NCBI RefSeq assembly: GCF_027498035.1
Contig: NZ_CP114978.1
Span: 186,001 to 250,000, forward strand
Direction of reading: 5' to 3'
Source: Pseudoxanthomonas sp.
GTDB lineage: Bacteria; Pseudomonadota; Gammaproteobacteria; Xanthomonadales; Xanthomonadaceae
Length of the DNA: 64,000 nucleotides
Shown here: positions 58,041 to 64,000 of the stretch, one piece after another
How the letters are laid out: every line of letters starts with the position of its first letter
How positions within the stretch are numbered: the stretch's first letter is position 1
The notes under the pieces: model-generated
The model's input: only the letters and a program-made list of their open reading frames with translations
Database searches by the model: none
Told to the model about the DNA's origin: nothing
Position numbers and translations under genes: made by a program

Positions 58041-60473
58041 ATGCAATGGACCCAGGGATGGCGGACGCGCGTCGCATGGCCGTTTTCGGCAGGTGCGGAT
58101 GGGAAGGTGGCGCCGTTCGGCGTTGCGGTCGCCACCGCGCTGCTGTGCGGCGTCTGCACCTGCCTGTGGTGGCCGGTGTTGCCGCATCGCGCGGTGCTGG
58201 TTGCTTCGTCCGGGCTGGGGGCGATGTTGTGGTTCCGCCCCGGCGCGTGGCGGGTCGTGGCTGCGCTGCTGGTGGGTTTCGGCTGGGCCGGATTGCAGGC
58301 GGGCTGGGCACTGTCGGCGCAGCTTCCCGCGCAGTGGGAGAAGCGCGACCTGGTGATCGAAGGCCGCATCGTCGGCCTGCCGCAGGCTGAGGCCCGGCGC
58401 ACGCGTTTTGATTTCCTGGCTGATGCGTGCCCGGGTGCACCGACACCCGGTTGCGGGCGACGCCTGCAGCTGTCCTGGTACGACGACTTCGGCGCCACCA
58501 CGCCGGGGCCGCGCACGCAGCTGCATGCGGGCACGCGCTGGAGCCTGGTCGTGCGCCTGCGCGCGCCGCGCGGCCTGGCCAATCCAGGTGGCTTCGACAG
58601 CGAGCGTTACGCGTTGGCGCGGCGCGTGGCGGCGACCGGATATGTGCGCCAGGCGGAGCAAGCACGGGTGTTGTCACCCGGGCGTGGCGTGGATGCCTGG
58701 CGTGAGCGCATGTCCGCCCGGATCGCGGCGCAGGCGCCTGCCGACGCGCGGCGCTTCATCCGCGCGCTGGCACTGGGCGATACCGGTGGCCTGGATGACG
58801 TGGACTGGAACACGCTGCGCGCGGCCGGGCTGACCCACCTGATCGCGATCTCCGGTTTCCACGTTGGCTTGGTGGCCGGCTTCGGCGCGTTGCTGGCCGC
58901 TGGATTGTGGCGGCTGTGGCCGATGCTGGGGCGACGCCTGCCGCGGGCGATGGCCGCAGGCCTGGCGGCGCTGGTGTTCGCGGCCGGCTACGCGCTGTTG
59001 TCAGGTTTCTCACTGCCGACGGTGCGCACCCTGCTGATGATCGCGGTGGTGGCGCTGGCGCGGTGCGGACGGCGTCCGGCCGGTGGGGTGCGCTCGCTGG
59101 CCTTGGCGACGCTGGCGGTGCTGTTGGTCGATCCGCTGTCGCCGCTGGTGGCCGGGTTCTGGCTGAGCTTTGCCGGCGTGGGCTGGTTGCTGTGGTGCCT
59201 GCCGCGCAGCGATGCGCCGATGCTGCGGCAATTTCTGTCCGCGCAGGGCGTGGCCACGCTGGGCCTGCTGCCGCTGACGGTGGTGCTGTTCGGCCAGGCC
59301 TCGCTGGCCGGGCCGCTGGCCAACCTGGTCGCGATTCCGTGGTGGAGCCTGGTGGTGGTCCCATTGGCGCTGCTCGGGACCGGGCTTGAAGCGTTGCATG
59401 CTGGCTGGGGCAGGCCGGTGTGGTGGTTGGCGGGACATGCGTTCGAGCCAAGCTGGCAGCTGTTCGCGTGGATGGCGCAGCGTCCGTTCGCGCTGTGGTG
59501 GTTGCCCGAAGGCGCCTGGTACGCGCTGCCACTGGCGCTGACGGGGGCCTTCTGGTTACTGCTGCCGCGCGGCGTGCCCGGCAAGCCGCTTGCCCTGCTG
59601 TTGTGGCTGCCGCTGCTGTGGCCGGACACCGGCCGTCCGGCGCAAGGCGCGGCGACCCTGACCGTGCTGGACGTGGGGCAGGGCCTGTCGGTGCTGGTGC
59701 GCACCCACGGCCATGCGCTGCTGTTCGATACCGGGCCGGCCGTTGCCGATGGCTTCGATGCTGGCGAGCGCGTCGTCGTCCCGGCCCTGCATGCGCTGGG
59801 CGTCGTGCGACTGGATCGGGTGATGGTCAGCCACGGCGATGCCGACCACGCCGGTGGCCTGGGGGCGGTGCGGCTGGGGATGCCGGTGCTGGAGGTGTTG
59901 AGCCCGGCCGGCGCGCCGGTACCCCTGCAGACCGCGTGCCGGGCGGGACAGGCGTGGCATTGGGATGGGGTGCGCTTCGAAGTCCTGCATCCGGGGCGCG
60001 GCTTTCCGTACCTGGGCAACGAAGCCAGCTGCGTCCTGCGGGTGGAAACGGCAAGCGGCGCCGCACTGCTGACCGGTGACATCGGCCAGGTGATCGAACG
60101 CGAGCTGGTGCGTACCCAGCCTGGCAAGCTGCGGGCGCAGGTGGTGCTGGCCGCGCATCACGGCAGTGGCGAGTCGTCCGATCCGGCGTTCGTCCAGGCC
60201 ACCGGCGCGCGGCTGGCACTGGTGTCGGCCGGTGACGGCAACCGGTTCGGCCATCCCCAGCCACGGATCGTGCACCGCTGGCAGCAGGCAGGCGCCGAAG
60301 TCCTCAATACCGCTGAGAGTGGCGCGCTGATGGTGTGGCTGGACGGCGGCGGGGTCGCCGTGCGCGAGCGACGTGTCGACAAGCGCAGGCTTTGGGACGC
60401 CGCCGGAGTGAAGCAGGGCGCTGCGCTATCCTATCGGTCTGTTACCGAACGGCCGCGCATGCCGGAGGATTGA
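58041..60473 (+). CDS. comEC: DNA uptake channel protein ComEC/Rec2
   Basis: An 810-residue inner-membrane protein that carries single-stranded DNA into the cytoplasm during natural transformation. Visible parts are an N-terminal OB-like region (about 90-200), the Competence domain with RFIRALALGDTGGLDDVDWNTLRAAGLTHLIAISGFHVGL, many membrane helices, and a C-terminal metallo-beta-lactamase-like domain (TLTVLDVGQGLSVLVRTHGHALLFDTGP, VSHGDADHAGGL, LAAHHGSGESSD). ATG 58041 is chosen, though the frame opens at 57921. The exbB gene starts two bases after its stop. The presence of this gene suggests that natural competence is possible if pilus genes exist elsewhere. Confidence 0.92.
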   Translation: MQWTQGWRTRVAWPFSAGADGKVAPFGVAVATALLCGVCTCLWWPVLPHRAVLVASSGLGAMLWFRPGAWRVVAALLVGFGWAGLQAGWALSAQLPAQWEKRDLVIEGRIVGLPQAEARRTRFDFLADACPGAPTPGCGRRLQLSWYDDFGATTPGPRTQLHAGTRWSLVVRLRAPRGLANPGGFDSERYALARRVAATGYVRQAEQARVLSPGRGVDAWRERMSARIAAQAPADARRFIRALALGDTGGLDDVDWNTLRAAGLTHLIAISGFHVGLVAGFGALLAAGLWRLWPMLGRRLPRAMAAGLAALVFAAGYALLSGFSLPTVRTLLMIAVVALARCGRRPAGGVRSLALATLAVLLVDPLSPLVAGFWLSFAGVGWLLWCLPRSDAPMLRQFLSAQGVATLGLLPLTVVLFGQASLAGPLANLVAIPWWSLVVVPLALLGTGLEALHAGWGRPVWWLAGHAFEPSWQLFAWMAQRPFALWWLPEGAWYALPLALTGAFWLLLPRGVPGKPLALLLWLPLLWPDTGRPAQGAATLTVLDVGQGLSVLVRTHGHALLFDTGPAVADGFDAGERVVVPALHALGVVRLDRVMVSHGDADHAGGLGAVRLGMPVLEVLSPAGAPVPLQTACRAGQAWHWDGVRFEVLHPGRGFPYLGNEASCVLRVETASGAALLTGDIGQVIERELVRTQPGKLRAQVVLAAHHGSGESSDPAFVQATGARLALVSAGDGNRFGHPQPRIVHRWQQAGAEVLNTAESGALMVWLDGGGVAVRERRVDKRRLWDAAGVKQGAALSYRSVTERPRMPED

Positions 60474-60475
60474 AC

Positions 60476-61105
60476 GTGCTGGAACTGGTCAAGGCGGGCG
60501 GTTGGCCCATGATTCCGCTGCTGTTGCTCGCGGTGCTGGCCCTGGCCATCGTGGTCGAACGCTTCTGGAGCCTGCGTCGCAAGGAGATCCTGCCGCCGGG
60601 CCTGGGTGAGGAAGTCCGCCGCTGGGCTGCTTCGGCCGACCTGGAAAGCTCGCACATCGAATCGCTGCGCCAGACCTCGCCGCTGGGCGCGCTGCTCGCC
60701 GCCGCGCTGGACGTGCGCCATCGGTCGCGCGACATCGTCCGCGAGCGCATCGAGGACACCGGCCGCCATCTGGTCCATCGGATGGAGCGCTTCCTCAACA
60801 CCCTGGGCACGATTGCCGCGGCCGGCCCGCTGTTGGGCCTGCTGGGCACCGTGGTCGGCATGATCCAGATGTTCATGGGCATCCTGGACCACGGCCTGGG
60901 CGACGTGAACCAGCTCGCCGGAGGCATCGGCAAGGCGTTGGTGTGCACCGCCACCGGCATGCTGGTGGCGATCCCGGCGCTGATCTTCCACCGCTACTTC
61001 CGCGGCAGGATCACCGGCTACGTGGTGGAGATGGAGCAGCAGGCCATGGCGCTGTCCGATGCGCTGGAAATGCGCAACGCCGCTGCCCCGCGGCAGCACG
61101 ACTGA
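60476..61105 (+). CDS. exbB: MotA/TolQ/ExbB proton channel protein
   Basis: A 209-residue membrane protein of the ExbB/TolQ family, part of the proton-driven motor that energises TonB or TolA systems. It has an N-terminal helix (MIPLLLLAVLALAIVVERFW), and the channel helices LNTLGTIAAAGPLLGLLGTVVGMIQMF and LVCTATGMLVAIPALIFHRYF. It starts at GTG 60476 with GGAGGAT at 60463-60469 as ribosome-binding site, just after comEC. exbD follows eight bases later. In Xanthomonas such a pair is often found next to msbA and lpxK, and its exact partner (TonB-type or other) is not clear. No tonB gene is present here. Confidence 0.9.
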   Translation: MLELVKAGGWPMIPLLLLAVLALAIVVERFWSLRRKEILPPGLGEEVRRWAASADLESSHIESLRQTSPLGALLAAALDVRHRSRDIVRERIEDTGRHLVHRMERFLNTLGTIAAAGPLLGLLGTVVGMIQMFMGILDHGLGDVNQLAGGIGKALVCTATGMLVAIPALIFHRYFRGRITGYVVEMEQQAMALSDALEMRNAAAPRQHD

Positions 61106-61113
61106 GCCTGCGC

Positions 61114-61536
61114 ATGCGTATCCGTGACGACCGTGCCCACGACGAGCCGGAAATCAACCTGGTCCCGCTGATCGACGTGATCCTGGTCCTGATCATCTTC
61201 TTCGTGATCACCACCACCTTCGACGCGCGTTCGACCCTGCAGTTGAAGCTGCCGTCGGCATCGCAGCAGCCTTCGGATGTACCGGCCAAGTCGTTGAGCG
61301 TGCTGGTCAATGCCGAAGGCCGCTATTTCGTCGGTGACAGCGAAGTACTGCGCACCGATGTCGATGCGCTCAAGCAGGCCATCAACCAGGCCGCAGGCAC
61401 CGACCGCGGCCAGCCAGTCCTGTTGCGCGCCGATGGCCGCACCCCGCACCAGGCGGTGGTGACGGCACTGGACGCGCTGGCCCAACTCAATTTCAAGCGG
61501 GTGTCGATCGCCACCGCACCGGAGCAGGCCAAGTGA
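61114..61536 (+). CDS. exbD: Biopolymer transport protein ExbD/TolR
   Basis: A 140-residue partner of ExbB. One membrane helix near the N terminus (INLVPLIDVILVLIIFFVITTTF) carries the conserved Asp of the proton pathway, followed by the periplasmic domain (LSVLVNAEGRYFVGDSEV, VLLRADGRTPHQAVVTALDAL). The ATG 61114 lies eight bases after the exbB stop, and its stop overlaps the GTG of msbA. All four genes exbB-exbD-msbA-lpxK appear to be one operon. Confidence 0.92.
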   Translation: MRIRDDRAHDEPEINLVPLIDVILVLIIFFVITTTFDARSTLQLKLPSASQQPSDVPAKSLSVLVNAEGRYFVGDSEVLRTDVDALKQAINQAAGTDRGQPVLLRADGRTPHQAVVTALDALAQLNFKRVSIATAPEQAK

Positions 61537-63290
61537 GCGCAGCCTCGCAAGATTCGGGCTGGAAAACCTATCGCCGGCTGCTGACCTTCGCCAAGCCGTA
61601 TCGGGTGCTGCTGGTTGTGGCCTTCATCGCTGCCATGGTGGAGGCGGCAGGCACCGCGGGCTTTGCGCATTTGATGGCGCCGATCACCAACAAGACCTTC
61701 CTCAATGAGGGGCCGCCGCAGGCGCTTTGGGTCATGCCGGTGATGATCGTGTTGTTGTTCCTGGTGCGCGGCATCGCCGGCTACATCACCGATATGTCGA
61801 TGGGGCGCGCGGCGCGCAGCATCGCGCGCGACCTGCGTGTCAAGGTGCTGGGGAAATATCTGCGCTTGCCGGGTGCGCGTTTCGATGCCGAGCCCGTGCC
61901 GTCGATGCTGGTGCGCCTGGGGTCGGACTCCGACCAGGTCGCACAGGCCGCGGTGGACGCTCTCAAAACCATGATTCAGCAGGGGCTGCAGGCGCTTGCA
62001 CTACTGGTCAATATGTTGATTGTCAGCTGGCAAGTCACCATGGCGATCGTCGTGCTGGTGCCGCCGCTGGCATTCGTGATGAACAAGGTGGCCAAGCGTT
62101 ACCGACGTGTCAGCCATCGCATCCAGGAAAGTGGTGCCCAGCTGCTGCAGTCGGCTGACCAAACCCTATCCAATCAGCAGGAAGTCAAGATCTACGGTGC
62201 ACAGCAGTCCGAGCTGACGCGCTATCACGCGCTCGCCGACAATAATCTGCGTCTGGCGATGAAGGTCGAGTCCACCCGCGGCCTCTCCACCGCGACGGTG
62301 CAGATGATGGGCGCCATCGGCCTGGCTGGACTGTTATTGATTGCAGGTTACGAAACCCGGGCGGGACGGCTGGATGCCGGCAGCTTCTTCTCGCTGCTGT
62401 TGTCGATGGCAGGCATCATCCCGGCGCTGAAGAACCTCACCAGCGTGCAGAACGTCCTGCAGCGCGGCGTGGCTTCGGCCGAACGCCTGTTCTCGGTGCT
62501 GGACGCGCCGGATGAATCGGACACCGGCACGCGCACGCTGGGTCGGGCCAAGGGCACGATCGAGTTCCGCGATGTCACTGCGCGCTACCCGGGCCAGAGC
62601 AAGCCGGCGCTGGAGCACATCAGCTTCGTCGCCAAACCGGGCACGGTGACTGCCATCGTCGGGCGCTCGGGCAGCGGCAAGTCCAGCCTGATCAAGCTGA
62701 TCCCGCGCTTCTACGATCTGGAGGCCGGGCAGATCCTGGTCGATGGCGAACCGCTGCAGGACTACGCGCTGGCTGACCTGCGCCGGCAGATCGCATTGGT
62801 CGGCCAGCAGGTGATGCTGTTCGACGGCACCGTCGCGGCCAACGTCGCCTATGGCGAAATGCAGTCCGCCGATCAACAGGCGCTGGAGCATGCCCTGCAC
62901 GGTGCCCACGCGATGGAGTTCGTCGAACAGTTGCCGGAAGGCAAGGACACCTCGATCGGCGTCAAGGGCGGCAAGCTCTCCGGTGGCCAGCGCCAGCGCC
63001 TGGCGATCGCCCGGGCGATGCTCAAGGACGCGCCGATCCTGATCCTGGACGAGGCCACCGCCGCACTGGACAACGAATCCGAGCGCCTGGTGCAGGATGC
63101 GCTGACCAAGCTGATGCCCGACCGCACCACGCTGGTCATCGCCCACCGCCTTTCGACCATCGAACACGCCGACCAGGTGCTGGTGCTCGATCATGGCTGC
63201 CTGGTGGAGCAGGGCACGCACGCCGAACTGCTGGCCAGGGGCGGCCTGTACGCACAGCTGCACGGTGCGCAGTTCCGCGAGGCCGAATGA
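61533..63290 (+). CDS. msbA: Lipid A export ATPase MsbA
   Basis: A 585-residue ABC transporter that flips lipid A-core across the inner membrane. Residues about 15-320 form the six-helix membrane part (AGTAGFAHLMAPITNKTF, IREFLxxKV-like coupling regions), and the ATPase follows: Walker A GRSGSGKSSLIKLIPRFYD, signature LSGGQRQRLAIARAML, Walker B ILILDEATAALD, H loop IAHRLS. It starts at GTG 61533, overlapping exbD by four bases, and its stop overlaps the lpxK ATG. The pairing with lpxK is the classic lipid A arrangement. Confidence 0.94.
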   Translation: MSAASQDSGWKTYRRLLTFAKPYRVLLVVAFIAAMVEAAGTAGFAHLMAPITNKTFLNEGPPQALWVMPVMIVLLFLVRGIAGYITDMSMGRAARSIARDLRVKVLGKYLRLPGARFDAEPVPSMLVRLGSDSDQVAQAAVDALKTMIQQGLQALALLVNMLIVSWQVTMAIVVLVPPLAFVMNKVAKRYRRVSHRIQESGAQLLQSADQTLSNQQEVKIYGAQQSELTRYHALADNNLRLAMKVESTRGLSTATVQMMGAIGLAGLLLIAGYETRAGRLDAGSFFSLLLSMAGIIPALKNLTSVQNVLQRGVASAERLFSVLDAPDESDTGTRTLGRAKGTIEFRDVTARYPGQSKPALEHISFVAKPGTVTAIVGRSGSGKSSLIKLIPRFYDLEAGQILVDGEPLQDYALADLRRQIALVGQQVMLFDGTVAANVAYGEMQSADQQALEHALHGAHAMEFVEQLPEGKDTSIGVKGGKLSGGQRQRLAIARAMLKDAPILILDEATAALDNESERLVQDALTKLMPDRTTLVIAHRLSTIEHADQVLVLDHGCLVEQGTHAELLARGGLYAQLHGAQFREAE

Positions 63291-64000
63291 GCAAAGCGCC
63301 CAAGACCCCGCGCCACTGGTTCGACGGTGCGCCGGTCCCACCGCTGGCGGCCCTGCTGGAGCATGTCTATGCAGGCGTGCTGAAGCTGCGTGCGGCGTTG
63401 TTCCGCCTGCACCTGCTTGGCCGCAAGCGCGCGCCGGTGCCGGTGATCGTGGTCGGCAACGTCACGGTCGGCGGGACCGGCAAGACGCCGCTGACCATCG
63501 CCCTGGTCCAGCGCCTGCGCGATGCCGGCTGGAACCCCGGCGTGGCCAGTCGCGGTTACGGCCGCAGCAATGAAAAAACACCACGCTGGGTGGACCTGCA
63601 GACCGCGCCAGCCGATGGTGGCGACGAGCCGGTCCTGATTGCGCGCCGGACCGGCGTGCGCGTGCGCGTGGATCGCGACCGCGTGGCCGCCGCGCGTGCG
63701 CTGGCCGCCGAAGGCTGCGACATCGTGGTCTGCGACGATGGCCTGCAGCATTACCGCCTGCGGCGCGACCTGGAAATCGAGGTCATCGACGGCCGTCGCC
63801 GCTACGGCAATGGCCGCCTGCTGCCGGCAGGTCCGCTGCGCGAGCCCGCAGCGCGCGGCCTGCGCTGCGATTTCCGCGTGGTCAACGGCGGCAGCGCCGG
63901 TTTCGGCGAATGGGCGATGACGCTGCATTCGGACCGCGCAGTGCCGCTGGTCGCGGGCAAGCCGCTGCAGCTGTCGGCGTTCGGCGGGCACCGCGTGCAT
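63287..64000 (+). CDS. lpxK: Tetraacyldisaccharide 4'-kinase, 5' part (3' end outside window)
   Basis: LpxK phosphorylates the 4' position of the lipid A disaccharide at the inner membrane. The first 238 residues are seen: an N-terminal amphipathic/membrane segment (LAALLEHVYAGVLKLRAALF), the P-loop VVGNVTVGGTGKTPLT, SRGYGRS, the catalytic region DDGLQHYRLRRDLEIEVID and GRLLPAGPLREP. The frame is open to the last base, so the gene is cut by the window edge (usual length about 330-350). ATG 63287 overlaps the msbA stop (ATGA). Confidence 0.95.
   Translation, partial: MSKAPKTPRHWFDGAPVPPLAALLEHVYAGVLKLRAALFRLHLLGRKRAPVPVIVVGNVTVGGTGKTPLTIALVQRLRDAGWNPGVASRGYGRSNEKTPRWVDLQTAPADGGDEPVLIARRTGVRVRVDRDRVAAARALAAEGCDIVVCDDGLQHYRLRRDLEIEVIDGRRRYGNGRLLPAGPLREPAARGLRCDFRVVNGGSAGFGEWAMTLHSDRAVPLVAGKPLQLSAFGGHRVH

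Noticed and set aside
1..64000. Search for CRISPR arrays, transposases, integrases, toxin-antitoxin or restriction-modification genes
   Set aside because: No regularly spaced repeats and no recognisable proteins of these classes were found on either strand.

Overview
The window is GC-rich, densely coded bacterial chromosome. Gene content and order point to a gammaproteobacterium of the family Xanthomonadaceae (Stenotrophomonas/Pseudoxanthomonas/Xanthomonas group). The signs are a MetX-family enzyme resembling the xanthomonad serine O-succinyltransferase, Oar-like and STN-type TonB receptors, a comEC-exbB-exbD-msbA-lpxK order, and GTAG-headed REP hairpins of the kind described in Stenotrophomonas. 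The genus cannot be fixed from sequence reading alone. No prophage, transposase, CRISPR array or rRNA was seen; one tRNA-Leu(CAA) is present.

Layout. 1-6.6 kb: 3' part of pnp with its terminator, a Nudix hydrolase, a repeat-structured cluster of DnaA-box-like sites, pssA, the two-subunit class III PHA synthase phaE-phaC (PhaE carries a histone-like basic tail), a PspC-domain protein and a small membrane protein with an HExxH motif. 6.6-19.2 kb: a TetR gene, then a large same-strand cluster: class II aldolase, TonB receptor, NtaA/DszA-type flavin monooxygenase, substrate-binding lipoprotein, two ABC permeases, cysteine synthase-like protein, serine hydrolase, FMN reductase and ABC ATPase, closed by a convergent CysB/Cbl-type LysR gene. 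This looks like a complete organosulfur scavenging route from the outer membrane to cysteine. 19.2-29.5 kb: an Oar-like TonB receptor, HxlR/SDR divergent pair, tRNA-Leu flanked by a LacI helix-turn-helix remnant and an orphan palindrome, LacI/GH3 beta-glucosidase divergent pair, and cysteine dioxygenase.

29.7-38.8 kb (minus strand): the serine/homoserine acyltransferase, then the cytochrome c maturation genes ccmI-H-G-F-E-D-C and ccmB-A, with an azurin gene between ccmC and ccmB. A REP pair lies inside the 5' coding end of ccmH. 38.8-41.4 kb: DUF3293-like protein, methionine-type aminotransferase and omega-amidase. 41.5-47.4 kb (minus): an ECF sigma factor, FecR, STN-TonB receptor and histidine acid phosphatase (phytase-like), read as a cell-surface signalling unit tied to organophosphate use. 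47.5-57.8 kb: secreted small protein, ABC exporter, SlyD, a duplicated-domain exported protein, YjdM, an orphan LacI regulator, small proteins, old yellow enzyme, RidA, 2'-5' RNA ligase and an MFS exporter. 58.0-64.0 kb: comEC, exbB, exbD, msbA and the start of lpxK, tightly spaced.

A recurring theme is sulfur: organosulfur uptake and cleavage, cysteine synthesis by two possible routes, cysteine oxidation and a methionine transaminase/omega-amidase pair. Gene decay is visible in two places (LacI and CDF-transporter fragments). All family calls come from motifs read by eye; no database search was run.
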